Shown here piece by piece: positions 17,117 through 25,863 of a DNA stretch of 64,000 nucleotides (position 1 is the stretch's first letter; each line of letters starts with the position of its first letter). The translations under genes were made by a program, and so were the position numbers. The notes beneath the pieces were generated by a model. That model had not been told where the DNA came from. It ran no database searches and worked only from the letters and a program-made list of their open reading frames with translations. The stretch is from NCBI GenBank assembly GCA_001542995.1, contig LFLA01000014.1:144577-208576 (forward strand), read 5' to 3'. Source of the stretch: Nitrospina sp. LS_NOB (GTDB lineage Bacteria > Nitrospinota > Nitrospinia > Nitrospinales > VA-1).

Positions 17117-18262
17117 ATGAAAAAAAAATATTTACTCGCACCCGGTCCCACCCCTGTTCCAGAACATGTTTCTCTGGAAATGGCTCTTCCCATGCAACAC
17201 CACCGGACTCCCCAGTTCAGCAAAATATTCGGTGAAGCCGCAGAAGGAGCCAAATACCTATTTCAAACCAGGCAGGATGTGCTGATTCTCGCTGCTACCG
17301 GAACGGGAGGTATGGAAGGTTGCGTGACCAACCTGTTTTCATCAGGGGATAAAGTATTGGTCATTAACGGAGGAAAATTTGGCGAGCGGTGGGGGGAAAT
17401 TTCTGAGACCTATGGCCTCAATGTTGTCTGGCATAATGTGGAATGGGGCAAAGGCGCTGATGCTAAAGAAATTGAATCCATTCTGGCTCAGGATAAAGAA
17501 ATAAAGGGCATCATGGTTCAGGCCAGCGAAACCTCCACAACTGCCGCCCATCCAATCGAAGCCTTGTCGAAGCTGACTCGAGACCGTGACGATATTCTAC
17601 TGATCGTGGACGGAATCACCGGCGTTGGGGTTTTCAACCTGCCGATGGATGAATGGGGGATCGATGCCATGGTAACCGGGTCACAAAAATCCCTGGAACT
17701 TCCTCCTGGCCTGGCACTGGTGGGCCTTAGCGAAAAGGCCTGGAAGTTTGCCGACCAATCGACCTGCCCACGGTTTTATTTCGACTTTAAAAAGGAACGC
17801 AAAAACCTGGCCAACCAAACTTCCGCTTACACACCTGCCGTTTCACTGGTTGCCGGACTACGGGTCGTTCTGCAAGATATTAAGGAAGAAGGGCTGGACA
17901 ATGTTTTTAAACGCCATAACCGACTGGCCCGGGCTACCCGTGCCGCTGTGCAGGCCATGGGTTTGGCCATGGTTGCTCCAGATAGTCCCGCCGATAGCGC
18001 AACTGGAGTGTTTGTGCCAGAGGGTGTGGATGGAGGAAAACTGGTTAAAAGCCTGCGTGACGATTTCGGAGTCACTCTGGCAGGCGGACAAGACCAATGG
18101 AAAGGAAAGGTCGTGCGCGTTGCTCATCTGGGTTATGTGGACACCTTTGACATCATCATAGCGATTTCGGCTTTGGAGATGGCCTTAAAAAAATTCGGCG
18201 CCAAAATCCAGCTTGGCAAAGGGGTGGCCGCCGCCCAGGAAATACTATTAGAAGCTTATTGA
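17117..18262 (+). CDS. Class V PLP-dependent aminotransferase (alanine-glyoxylate / serine-pyruvate type)
   Basis: The 381-residue protein starts at the ATG at 17117 (MKKKYLLAPGPTPVPEHV); the frame is open further upstream but that part does not look like the family. LAPGPTPVP and MQHHRTPQF are family hallmarks, and the PLP-binding lysine is in TGSQKSLELPPGLA. It transfers amino groups between amino acids and 2-oxo acids in the cytoplasm. It sits just upstream of serA, and the same pairing in other bacteria suggests it supplies the phosphoserine or serine aminotransferase step. That role is inferred from context. Confidence 0.88.
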   Translation: MKKKYLLAPGPTPVPEHVSLEMALPMQHHRTPQFSKIFGEAAEGAKYLFQTRQDVLILAATGTGGMEGCVTNLFSSGDKVLVINGGKFGERWGEISETYGLNVVWHNVEWGKGADAKEIESILAQDKEIKGIMVQASETSTTAAHPIEALSKLTRDRDDILLIVDGITGVGVFNLPMDEWGIDAMVTGSQKSLELPPGLALVGLSEKAWKFADQSTCPRFYFDFKKERKNLANQTSAYTPAVSLVAGLRVVLQDIKEEGLDNVFKRHNRLARATRAAVQAMGLAMVAPDSPADSATGVFVPEGVDGGKLVKSLRDDFGVTLAGGQDQWKGKVVRVAHLGYVDTFDIIIAISALEMALKKFGAKIQLGKGVAAAQEILLEAY

Positions 18263-18263
18263 G

Positions 18264-18375
18264 CCGGCGGACCGCCGGAGGCAGATAGCAATGACTCATC
18301 AAGCCGAGATAACTCTTTGCTAGCAGTGAAAAGCTATTGCCAGTCGGCCCCACGCCAAGTGGAAACCGCCGGTCG
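18264..18375. repeat. Dispersed repeat family 2, copy b
   Basis: It lies between the aminotransferase gene and serA. It contains AAGCCGAGATAACTCTTTGC, the clearest core of the family, bounded by short palindromes such as CCGGCGGACCGCCGG. Confidence 0.55.
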
Positions 18376-18409
18376 TATCCGGCCATTATCATTTATTTGG
18401 AGCTAGCGA

Positions 18410-19987
18410 ATGAAAGTTCTTGTTTCTGACAACCTCTCCGCAACAGGAGTTGAAATTCTTAAAAAAGAGTCCGGACTTGAGGTCGATGTTAAAACAGGTC
18501 TGCCCAAGGAAGAATTGATAAAAATCATTCCCGCCTACGACGGTTTAATCGTCCGAAGCGCCACCAAAGTGGTCGCTGAAATTATTGAGGCGGCCGACAA
18601 TCTGAAAGTCATTGGAAGAGCAGGCATCGGCGTTGACAATATAGACTTGGATGCGGCAGGTAAAAAAGGCATCATTGTTATGAATGCCCCGGAAGGGAAT
18701 ATCATAACTACCGCCGAGCATACCATGGCCTTGCTGATGTCCATGTCCCGGAACATACCGCAAGCCCGTTCCACCCTGCAAAATAAAAAATGGGCTCCCA
18801 AAGAATTTATGGGAGTAGAACTTTTTGAAAAAACACTGGGCATTGTTGGGTTAGGCCGGATTGGCTCCATCGTCTCCGAGCGGGCTCACGCTTTCCATAT
18901 GAAGATCGTGGTATACGATCCCTATATTTCCCAGGAAAGAGCCGAAAAGCTTGGGGTCGAACTGGTAGAACTTAAAGATCTGCTGAAACGCTCTGATTTT
19001 TTGACCCTGCATACACCAGGCTTGGCCGGCAAACCCTTATTGGGGAAAGAAGAATTTGCACAAATGAAACCGGGTATTCGCATCGTCAACTGCGCCCGAG
19101 GTTCATTGATTGACGACGACGCACTGATTGATGCCATACAATCCAAACAAGTCGCAGGAGCCGCACTGGATGTTTACCACAAAGAGCCTCTGGCTTTCGA
19201 CAGCCCGCTTCTGCAAGTGGACGAAATCATCTGCACTCCGCATCTGGGAGCCTCCACGGGAGAGGCACAGGAAAAAGTGGCTATCGCGATTTGCGACCAG
19301 CTCATTGACTATCTCAAATACGGCAACGTCCGCAATGCAGTCAACGTTCCGTCCATTGATGCTGAGACACTGGCCCAAATCAAACCTTATCTCGTTTTGG
19401 GCGAAGACCTCGGGAACTTCATTTCCCAGCTTGCCGAGGGCCCCATTACACGTGTTGAAATTCAATATAACGGCGAAGTTTCTACCATGAAGGTAGAATC
19501 CATAACCATCGCCATTTTAAAAGGGCTCTTCAACCGTTCCATTGAAGGGATCAATATGGTAAACGCACCCTTTATCGCAAAAGAAAGAGGGATTGAGGTG
19601 CAAGAGTCCAAGAGCAACGAAGTGCACGAATACACCAGCACAGTTCAGGTGCAGGTCATCAGCGAAAACGGAACCCGAAAAGTGACCGGTAGTATTTTTG
19701 GCAAAGGCGATTCCAGGATAGTGCAATTTGACGAATACCACATGGAAGCCGTCCTCTCTAAAAACATGCTCGTGCTCAATAATATGGATGTTCCAGGAGT
19801 GATCGGGAACCTGGGAAACATTCTCGGAAAAAACAACCTGAATATCGCAGGTTTTCATCTGGGCAGGCAGAAAGAGGAAGGCAAGGCCATCTCCATTGTC
19901 AATATCGATTCCCCGCCCACCACTGAAACTCTGAGGGAACTGCGCAACACATCCCACATTCTCAGTGTCCACAGCGTTACGCTTTAG
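18410..19987 (+). CDS. serA: D-3-phosphoglycerate dehydrogenase
   Basis: It oxidises 3-phosphoglycerate to 3-phosphohydroxypyruvate with NAD, the first step of serine synthesis. The 525-residue form has a substrate-binding N-terminus, a Rossmann NAD site GLGRIGS (about 147-153), the catalytic region NCARGSLIDDDAL, and PHLGASTGEAQ carrying the catalytic His. An intervening ASB domain and a C-terminal ACT domain (from about 450, LNNMDVPGVIGNLGNILG) follow; the latter often gives serine feedback. GGAG precedes the start. A strong terminator follows. Confidence 0.95.
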   Translation: MKVLVSDNLSATGVEILKKESGLEVDVKTGLPKEELIKIIPAYDGLIVRSATKVVAEIIEAADNLKVIGRAGIGVDNIDLDAAGKKGIIVMNAPEGNIITTAEHTMALLMSMSRNIPQARSTLQNKKWAPKEFMGVELFEKTLGIVGLGRIGSIVSERAHAFHMKIVVYDPYISQERAEKLGVELVELKDLLKRSDFLTLHTPGLAGKPLLGKEEFAQMKPGIRIVNCARGSLIDDDALIDAIQSKQVAGAALDVYHKEPLAFDSPLLQVDEIICTPHLGASTGEAQEKVAIAICDQLIDYLKYGNVRNAVNVPSIDAETLAQIKPYLVLGEDLGNFISQLAEGPITRVEIQYNGEVSTMKVESITIAILKGLFNRSIEGINMVNAPFIAKERGIEVQESKSNEVHEYTSTVQVQVISENGTRKVTGSIFGKGDSRIVQFDEYHMEAVLSKNMLVLNNMDVPGVIGNLGNILGKNNLNIAGFHLGRQKEEGKAISIVNIDSPPTTETLRELRNTSHILSVHSVTL

Positions 19988-20006
19988 CAGACTGATTTCA
20001 AACAAA

Positions 20007-20047
20007 AAAAGCGAGGCTCCTTATCGGGAGGCCTCGCTTTAATTTTT
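20007..20047. terminator. Bidirectional rho-independent terminator
   Basis: The stem AAGCGAGGCTCC/GGGAGGCCTCGCTT with loop TTATC has A-rich sequence on the left and T-rich on the right. It serves serA (plus) and the convergent parvulin gene (minus). Confidence 0.85.
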
Positions 20048-20060
20048 TAAAACCTTAAAA

Positions 20061-20639
20061 TCAATCTTCTTTTTTCTGGCTATCCTCATCCTTCGCCGCC
20101 GGCGCCGACTCAACTTTCTGACCAAAAACACTGGCGATCACATCATTGATGGCCTCGGGACCCAGAATTTTATAAACCGTATTCGCCGATTTAAAATGCG
20201 GACTGGTAAAAAGGCTCAACACTTTTTTACTGGTGTAACCCAGCATCATAAACTCATGCGCGTAGTTTTCCGCTACCAGCCTCAAGGTATCTTCATCGGC
20301 ATCTTCATCACCAGTAGGAGGGCCCGCATCCGGGTCAACATCTTCCTGGATTTCGTAGACATAGATCAAGTGCCAGCCAAATTCGGTCTTGATCGGACCA
20401 ACAACATCCCCTTCCTGAGCGGTAAACGCAGCGACCTCAAAGGGCCGAACCATAGCTCCTTTTCCAAACCATCCCAGATCTCCCCCACGTTTTTTGGATG
20501 GGCATTCGCTATATTCCTCCGCCAGCTTGGTGAATTCCTCCCCCTCGTCAATCTTGACCCTCAATTCTTCAGCAAGTTCTTTAGCGCCCACGAGAATATG
20601 CCGGCACTGAACTTTTTTAACTTTTCTCTCTTTAGCCAT
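20061..20639 (-). CDS. Parvulin-type peptidyl-prolyl isomerase with extra C-terminal domain
   Basis: The 192-residue protein lacks a signal peptide, so it is cytoplasmic. Residues 10-98 form a parvulin domain (VQCRHILV, RGGDLGWFGKGAMVRPFEVAAF, TEFGWHLIYV), which isomerises Xaa-Pro bonds. After an acidic linker, residues 118-172 form an alpha-helical module (AENYAHEFMMLGYTSKKVLSLF) that I do not recognise as part of standard parvulins. It is the last minus-strand gene of the accessory region and may assist folding of neighbouring products. Shared regulation with them is not shown. Confidence 0.85.
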   Translation of the reverse strand: MAKERKVKKVQCRHILVGAKELAEELRVKIDEGEEFTKLAEEYSECPSKKRGGDLGWFGKGAMVRPFEVAAFTAQEGDVVGPIKTEFGWHLIYVYEIQEDVDPDAGPPTGDEDADEDTLRLVAENYAHEFMMLGYTSKKVLSLFTSPHFKSANTVYKILGPEAINDVIASVFGQKVESAPAAKDEDSQKKED

Positions 20640-20726
20640 GATTCAATACCATAATTATATAGAAGGGTTTCCCCGTTTCCGGAAAACCCGTTTCATCAAA
20701 TGATCTACCGCTCTCTAACGTGTGTG

Positions 20727-21515
20727 TCAGTTTAACATCAACGCACAACATTTTTTATATTTCTTGCCGGAACCGCAAGGACAAGGCTCATTGGGTTTAA
20801 TTTTCCCTTCCTGCGCCTTCACTCCCGGTGTACTTTTCAACAATTCCTTACCAATTTTTTTTGCTTCCTTGTAACGCTTCTTCAACCTCTCATTAAAGTC
20901 CGGAATCCGCTGATTGATCGCAATGAGCATATCGCTGTTGGAGGATTCCAGCCTGGCGTCTTCCTTTTCCCTCAGACGTTCATCCAAAAAATAGGTCGCA
21001 GAAAAGATCGGTGCCTGATCGGCATTATCCAGCTCCAGCTTAAAAAAAGAAAGTTTCAAGCTGCGATTATCATTGCGCGGATCAATGTCGTAGGAGTCTT
21101 CTGCAAAATACTGGTCATTGTTGAAATTAAAATCGAGCATTCCCTTGTCTCCCGGAAATAATTCGAAAAAATTATAATAATTTCCCGGCTCGAATTCCAG
21201 GTAAGAGGTCGGATTTTTCTCGCCATAGGCTTTCGCTTCCACAAGCCTCTGCTTGAAGAGGAGTATCAACTCATCTGGAGCGTTTTTAGCAAATCCCTTG
21301 GCGATTTGGGTTTGCACATCCGTCAAGCGTGGATGATCGGGAAGGGGATTAAAAGTTTTATTAAAATTAACCTGGAAAGCAAAAGCATTGTCCCGGTTGT
21401 CCTGGTCACGAAGACGAACCACAACATAGTTGTATTCGTAAAAGGGATGGGTGTGATAAAAGTCTTCAAGGACATACGTGTTCTGGTAATTCTCTTCCTC
21501 GAACCGGTACGTCAT
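20727..21515 (-). CDS. SEC-C motif protein
   Basis: The 262-residue protein ends in PNEPCPCGSGKKYKKCC, the zinc-binding SEC-C motif known from the SecA tail and many small proteins. The preceding 200 residues are rich in aromatic and acidic residues (EFEPGNYYNFFELFPGDKG) and match no family I know. The N-terminus contains YHTHPFYEYNYVVVRL. No signal peptide is visible. It lies 87 bp from the parvulin gene and 144 bp from the DUF1566 run, all on the same strand. Its role is unknown. Confidence 0.75.
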   Translation of the reverse strand: MTYRFEEENYQNTYVLEDFYHTHPFYEYNYVVVRLRDQDNRDNAFAFQVNFNKTFNPLPDHPRLTDVQTQIAKGFAKNAPDELILLFKQRLVEAKAYGEKNPTSYLEFEPGNYYNFFELFPGDKGMLDFNFNNDQYFAEDSYDIDPRNDNRSLKLSFFKLELDNADQAPIFSATYFLDERLREKEDARLESSNSDMLIAINQRIPDFNERLKKRYKEAKKIGKELLKSTPGVKAQEGKIKPNEPCPCGSGKKYKKCCALMLN

Positions 21516-21659
21516 TTTCGAGTTTTCACTCTCCTGCTGATTAATTTCCCAATAACCTTCGATGACAATCCCCTTCCACTAAATATTTCAGATCACCGGA
21601 TCTCTATCTGTTCACAAACCGTATAAGTTTAAAAACCCAAACTTTTTCAATCCCACCCA

Positions 21660-22151
21660 TCAACGAGGAAGAGGAGAATTAGAAAAACCCGGAAATTTTG
21701 TAAATACGCCCTTTTCAGTTTCCTTTTTTTCGATATCTCGAACCGCACGCACAGAATCCTTAGTGATATCTTCCTTATGATTGGCATTCGCATGTCCATA
21801 ACGGTAATAATAGATAGCAGCGGTAGCATGGGGAAGTTCATTAGCGGTCCAACTGGTGAAGCCCCCGCCGGGCGAGAAAGTCGGGCTTATGAAAACATCC
21901 ATGCGATCCATATCCAGAATGACATGATCTTCATCATAAAGGCTTTCAGCTTCCTCCAGGGTCGGCATTCTCCAGTCCCGGTGCCCGGCAAACTTATTAA
22001 TGCCCAAGTCCTTGATATATTCCATAGCCCTATACCAATTCACCCATTTGCTGGTATCCTGAAAAGAATCGGCCTGCTTCCACATCAGCCTGGTTTCCAT
22101 ATCGGTAACCGTACCGTCTCCATTATCTACAAATCGTTTTTTCAATTCCAC
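21660..22151 (-). CDS. DUF1566 (Lcl_C) domain protein 1
   Basis: Single-domain 163-residue protein with a GTG start preceded by GGAGAG. The DUF1566 signature is clear: FVDNGDGTVTDMETRLMWK at the N-terminus, then WVNWYRAMEYI, FAGHRDWRMPTLEEAESLYD, FTSWTANE and the closing SVRAVRD. The domain has a C-type-lectin-like fold (family knowledge), normally used for ligand binding. The stretch before the closing motif (AIYYYRYGHANANH), where such folds carry their variable surface, is rich in Tyr, His and Asn. No signal peptide. Last of the run. Confidence 0.85.
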   Translation of the reverse strand: MELKKRFVDNGDGTVTDMETRLMWKQADSFQDTSKWVNWYRAMEYIKDLGINKFAGHRDWRMPTLEEAESLYDEDHVILDMDRMDVFISPTFSPGGGFTSWTANELPHATAAIYYYRYGHANANHKEDITKDSVRAVRDIEKKETEKGVFTKFPGFSNSPLPR

Positions 22152-22186
22152 GTTTTACTCTCCAACATTGATCTTAATTTTCAGTC

Positions 22187-22642
22187 CTAGTCATCCTTCT
22201 TTTCAATATCGCGGACCAGCCTGGAAGCCCCTCTCGACACGCGAAAAATGTCATCATAAATGGTAACTCCTTTGCGAAAATTCAGGCGCACACCTTGTAT
22301 ATTATGTCGCACATCGCTGGTCCAGCACAGAAACCCGCATCCTGGCTCAAACAAGCCGGACAGATAAATCTCCTGCCCCATATTATCGGAATTTTTCTGT
22401 GTCTTATCGAAGAGGCTTTTGGCTTCGCTTGCCGTTGGAAGTCTCCAATTGGAAAAACCTGCAAACCGCTTTCGGTTCAAACTTTCCGCAAACTCTTTGA
22501 TCTGGCGCTGGGCCATCCATTTTCCTGCCATTTGCCAGGTATCTTTTTTAAGCCATAGGAGGCGCTTAGCGCCGTCAATCACCGTGTCGCTGTCTCCTGC
22601 CGCAAATCGCCCACCCACTTGCCCCGAGCCCTGTTCACCCAT
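22187..22642 (-). CDS. DUF1566 (Lcl_C) domain protein 2
   Basis: 151 residues, a single DUF1566 domain: DTVIDGAKRLLWLKKDTW, FAGFSNWRLPTASEAKSLFD, FEPGCGFLCWTSDV and ASRLVRDIEKKDD. It is more diverged at the N-terminus than its neighbours (VIDGAKRLLW instead of VTDxxTxLMW). Starts 5 bp after the stop of the next upstream gene, so it is in the same transcript. No signal peptide. Confidence 0.85.
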   Translation of the reverse strand: MGEQGSGQVGGRFAAGDSDTVIDGAKRLLWLKKDTWQMAGKWMAQRQIKEFAESLNRKRFAGFSNWRLPTASEAKSLFDKTQKNSDNMGQEIYLSGLFEPGCGFLCWTSDVRHNIQGVRLNFRKGVTIYDDIFRVSRGASRLVRDIEKKDD

Positions 22643-22647
22643 GACCT

Positions 22648-23532
22648 TTATGAGTCACCTTCCTGATTCCGGACTGCACGGACACCGTGACTACGCAAAC
22701 CCATCTGGTGCCATTTATAGTCTCCATTATAATAATGGAAACGAATGGCCAATCCTTTATCCGACTTATTCAATGTTTTGGTCCAGCAGGTCAAACCACA
22801 GCCCGCAGGAAAACCTTTAGTTATAAATACCGTGTCACCATAATTGTCCGTAACAGGATTAGAAGCGTCATAAATCGCCTGCGCTTCCTTTCGAGTTGGC
22901 ATGCGCCAATCCTTATAACCCGCAAACTCTGTCCGGTTCAGTTGGATTAGGTAGGTCTTGGCTTCGTCCCAACTCACCCACTTATCCAAGTCCATATAGG
23001 AGTCCACCGACTTCCACATCAGACCTGTCTTGTGGTCGGTAATAGTGCCGTCTTTATGCAGTTCAATGCGGACAAAATCAGGATCCTCTTCTTCCTGAAT
23101 ATTCTCTCGAACCAAGCGCACAGCACTGGGGAAACCATCGTTTTCTTTAGCCAGCCAGAATTCATAATCGGATCGGTAGTCATAGGCCATGGCGGCCTTG
23201 GCGCCACGGGTTTGGCTGGTCCAGGTCGAGAATCCGCACCCAGAAGTGAAAACAGGATCGATATGGATTTCGCAGCCTTCTACATCTGTATTGCTGGCTG
23301 ATCGATGAAAAAGGTATTTGGCTTCTGAAGCGGAGGGAATGCGCCAGTTGTTATACCCGGCGAATTTTTCCTCATTCATTGTTCGAGCTAACTCCTGGCT
23401 TTCATGCCAAGTGATCAAACGCCCCAACCTGACCCAGGTATCCTCTTTCATCCACATGAGGTTGTGCTTCGGATCCGTAACAGTATCATCTCCATTATCC
23501 AAATACTGCATTTCCACTTTGGTTTCCGTCAT
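22648..23532 (-). CDS. Tandem two-domain DUF1566 protein 3
   Basis: This 294-residue protein holds two consecutive DUF1566 domains. The first runs from YLDNGDDTVTDPKHNLMW through FAGYNNWRIPSASEAKYLFH to SAVRLVRE (residues 8-142). The second runs from LHKDGTITDHKTGLMWK through FAGYKDWRMPTRKEAQAIYD to GVRAVRN (about 152-291). The two copies are clearly unequal, so the duplication is old. It lies 4 bp downstream of protein 5 and 5 bp upstream of protein 2. Confidence 0.87.
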   Translation of the reverse strand: MTETKVEMQYLDNGDDTVTDPKHNLMWMKEDTWVRLGRLITWHESQELARTMNEEKFAGYNNWRIPSASEAKYLFHRSASNTDVEGCEIHIDPVFTSGCGFSTWTSQTRGAKAAMAYDYRSDYEFWLAKENDGFPSAVRLVRENIQEEEDPDFVRIELHKDGTITDHKTGLMWKSVDSYMDLDKWVSWDEAKTYLIQLNRTEFAGYKDWRMPTRKEAQAIYDASNPVTDNYGDTVFITKGFPAGCGLTCWTKTLNKSDKGLAIRFHYYNGDYKWHQMGLRSHGVRAVRNQEGDS

Positions 23533-23536
23533 AACT

Positions 23537-24058
23537 TTATTTTCTGCGTTTGGGGGACGTGTATCTCATGACCTTATCTTTTCTACAGATACGAACCGAG
23601 CCAAAGCTATACTCTTCGACACTGACAACCTTGCCTTCGCTGTAGTCAAACCTCGGTCTGCGGGTGGATGTATCCCCGGCAATCCAGGCGGTTTTAAACG
23701 CACCTTCTGGAAACACTGGATCAAGATGAAGGATCACCCCGCTCTTGCCTGGGTTTTCGCAGGACTCATCAAAAAGTGACGAGACTTCATCAATACTGGG
23801 CAGTCGCCAGTCATCAAACCCACCAATCTTTCTAAGATTCTTCCTATCGGCAAACTCCACCGCTTCATGCCAGTTGAAAAACTTACCCTTGTCCTGCCAG
23901 GAATCTTTTTTCAACCAGTACAGACCGGTTTTGTTATCAAAAATAACATCACGGCCTTTCTCCACAAATCTTTTAGGTTTGTCATCCCGCTTGACCGGAG
24001 CCTGTTCTGTTTGCTTGACCAGAGACTGATCTGAGTTTTCGGGAAGTTCTTCTGTCAT
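23537..24058 (-). CDS. DUF1566 (Lcl_C) domain protein 5
   Basis: 173 residues. A charged N-terminal 30 residues (EELPENSDQSLVKQTEQ) precede FVEKGRDVIFDNKTGLYWLK, IGGFDDWRLPSIDEVSSLFD, FKTAWIAGD and a closing segment FGSVRICRKDK that departs from the usual RAVRD. It is the most divergent member of the run at its end. No signal peptide. A 10-bp perfect palindrome separates it from the glutaredoxin-like gene. Confidence 0.82.
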   Translation of the reverse strand: MTEELPENSDQSLVKQTEQAPVKRDDKPKRFVEKGRDVIFDNKTGLYWLKKDSWQDKGKFFNWHEAVEFADRKNLRKIGGFDDWRLPSIDEVSSLFDESCENPGKSGVILHLDPVFPEGAFKTAWIAGDTSTRRPRFDYSEGKVVSVEEYSFGSVRICRKDKVMRYTSPKRRK

Positions 24059-24100
24059 TTTTTCCTATTTTTCAAATGGCCGGTCACATCGGCAGGTTGT

Positions 24101-24125
24101 AATTCGCCGATCACATCGGCGAATT
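24101..24125. terminator. Hairpin between the glutaredoxin-like and DUF1566 genes
   Basis: The perfect inverted repeat AATTCGCCGA/TCGGCGAATT with loop TCACA is followed on neither strand by a long U-tract, so it may be an mRNA-processing or attenuation hairpin rather than a full terminator. Confidence 0.35.
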
Positions 24126-24150
24126 GAAAACTTTAGAATAATTTTTTTAA

Positions 24151-24378
24151 TTATATATTTGTGTCGCCAGTATATCCTATTTCTACGCTGTCTTCATCGA
24201 CATTGACAATGACTGGAACGATATACTGGTCATTGGAATAATCCAATAATTGCTTCAAACCCTGTGGATCTTTATCAACATTAACGTAAACAAAAGACCT
24301 GTGTTGCTTTTTAAAATCAGCCAGGGCCTTTTGTGTGTGGGGGCAGTCGTCCTTGCCAAAAATCATATAATGGTTCAT
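24151..24378 (-). CDS. Glutaredoxin-like protein with single active-site cysteine
   Basis: 75 residues with a thioredoxin/glutaredoxin-fold pattern: beta-strand YMIFGKDD, active-site motif CPHT, then KALADFKKQ and a VPVIVNVDED strand with the cis-proline. CPHT has one cysteine, as in monothiol glutaredoxins and the UXX-star seleno-redoxin relatives, where the first position can be selenocysteine. It is embedded in the DUF1566 run, so a redox link to those cysteine-poor proteins or to the radical SAM enzymes is possible but unproven. GGAG precedes the start. Confidence 0.78.
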   Translation of the reverse strand: MNHYMIFGKDDCPHTQKALADFKKQHRSFVYVNVDKDPQGLKQLLDYSNDQYIVPVIVNVDEDSVEIGYTGDTNI

Positions 24379-24416
24379 AACACTCCAGTCAGCACGCCCT
24401 TACACCGGGGCCGGAA

Positions 24417-25028
24417 TTAACGTTCGAATGTCTTGGTGTCCTTGCGCCACTCAGGTTCCCACTCCTCCTGAACCACATCACGGGTCACCCGACAATGAGA
24501 ATATTCGTTGTCCTTATGCTCCCACATATCGTTACCCGTCACAAAACTGAATTTTTGCGCATATTGTTGGTAGTCCGGTTTTTCTTCATAAGTCCAGGTA
24601 TTGTGCCCGCCTCCCGGCTCAAACAAATCTGAAATATGGATTTCGGCTTCAGCCTTATCAAAATTCGACTGGGTAAACGAAAAAAGGCTTTTGGCCTCTT
24701 CCCCGCTGGGCAGCCTCCAATCATCAAAGCCGGCGAATTTTTTGTCATTCAACATTTCACAATAATCATGGGCCTCGAACCAGGTGATTCCATAACTGTA
24801 CTCTTTGTATGAATCATCCTTTTTCCACATCAGATTGGACAGGGTATCACTGATGGTGCCATCGCCGTTATCGACGAAATCAGGAACTTCCTCTTCCACC
24901 ACAGCAACATCTTCTTCGTCCTCATCGCCCCATTCATCCTCGCCAACCCATTCAGTCTCCGGCTCATTTTCTGAAGTCTCCGGATCTACAGCATCATCAA
25001 ATTCGGTTGGGTCATCATTTTCAGACAT
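24417..25028 (-). CDS. DUF1566 (Lcl_C) domain protein 6 with acidic N-terminus
   Basis: The start is placed at the ATG at 25028 (MSENDDPTEFDDAVD), which has GAGG in front; the frame is open upstream. The first 60 residues are a strongly acidic disordered tail (DEWGDEDEEDVAVVEEE). They are followed by one DUF1566 domain: FVDNGDGTISDTLSNLMWK, ITWFEAHDYCEML, FAGFDDWRLPSGEEAKSLFS and HCRVTRD. Similar acidic tails appear on the TPR, NHL and helical proteins of this region. No signal peptide. Confidence 0.83.
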   Translation of the reverse strand: MSENDDPTEFDDAVDPETSENEPETEWVGEDEWGDEDEEDVAVVEEEVPDFVDNGDGTISDTLSNLMWKKDDSYKEYSYGITWFEAHDYCEMLNDKKFAGFDDWRLPSGEEAKSLFSFTQSNFDKAEAEIHISDLFEPGGGHNTWTYEEKPDYQQYAQKFSFVTGNDMWEHKDNEYSHCRVTRDVVQEEWEPEWRKDTKTFER

Positions 25029-25059
25029 TTTAAACCTCAACTTTTCAAGCAAACATTTA

Positions 25060-25503
25060 TCAATCCAGGTCCCTGACCATACGCACCGCAGTGCCAGTGG
25101 TCGACACCGACTGGTCCACACAAACCTCTCTCATATTCGGGAAATAGCTTTTCCACGCATAAGAATCGTACCGGGTTTCAGAAGTCCACACACAGGTTTC
25201 ACCGCCAGCCTGATAATTGGAAACCCGCCGTGCCGGCTTTTTGGGTAAGTTCAGGAACACATCCCGGTAATCATTTTGGTTACGAAATAACGAGCGCACC
25301 TCACTTTTGGTCGGTAGCCTCCAGTCGTTATAACCCAAATAATTTTGTTCATTGCAGGCCTGCACATATGCATGGCCTTCATCCCAGTTGAGCCATTTTC
25401 CCAATTCCTGCCGGGAATCTCTCAACACCCACATCAAATCATTATCTGGATCTTCGACCGTACCATTATCCTTCTTGACCCAACCACATTTTGATTCCGC
25501 CAC
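25060..25503 (-). CDS. DUF1566 (Lcl_C) domain protein 7
   Basis: 147 residues, a single domain: TVEDPDNDLMWVLRDS, WLNWDEGHAYVQA, YLGYNDWRLPTKSEVRSLFR, GGETCVWTSETR and GTAVRMVRDLD. The motif between the two conserved halves, KPARRVSNYQAGG, is basic, unlike its neighbours. The gene lies 31 bp upstream of protein 6. No signal peptide. Confidence 0.85.
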   Translation of the reverse strand: MAESKCGWVKKDNGTVEDPDNDLMWVLRDSRQELGKWLNWDEGHAYVQACNEQNYLGYNDWRLPTKSEVRSLFRNQNDYRDVFLNLPKKPARRVSNYQAGGETCVWTSETRYDSYAWKSYFPNMREVCVDQSVSTTGTAVRMVRDLD

Positions 25504-25662
25504 ACTTAAGCCTCGAACCTGTCAGCAAAATAAAAAACACCCTTATATTTCCCGCTCATTCATTCTGTCCCGGTGGAATATCCCCATCCCACCAGTAGAA
25601 AAAGCAGGACAAATATTGACCTAAACAAATGAGACCAGGAGAAGAGTGTTCCTCTCTTTCAC

Positions 25663-25863
25663 CTATATGAATAAACCAAAAATTTTCGTTTCTTTTAAAG
25701 TACCACCCGGACACCGGGTTTTCAAGCCAAATTCAAGAAGCTTTCTGCTCGGAAACCCCTGAATATGCACATGAAAACCGCAAACCTCACAGACACTCCT
25801 CGGCCCTCCAAAATACAACTTAATCCCGTCACGCAGGGCCAGTTTGGGTCTATCGCCAACCAC
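25663..25863 (-). CDS. Possible small cysteine-motif protein
   Basis: A 66-codon frame (GTG at 25863) overlaps the end of the next DUF1566 gene by 14 bp. It contains a CEVCGFHVHIQGF block and a later RCPGG, which could bind a metal. The composition looks protein-like and the region would otherwise be an empty 350 bp. Against it, the start lies directly behind GGGGG with almost no spacer, and no family is recognised. Confidence 0.3.
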   Translation of the reverse strand: MVGDRPKLALRDGIKLYFGGPRSVCEVCGFHVHIQGFPSRKLLEFGLKTRCPGGTLKETKIFGLFI

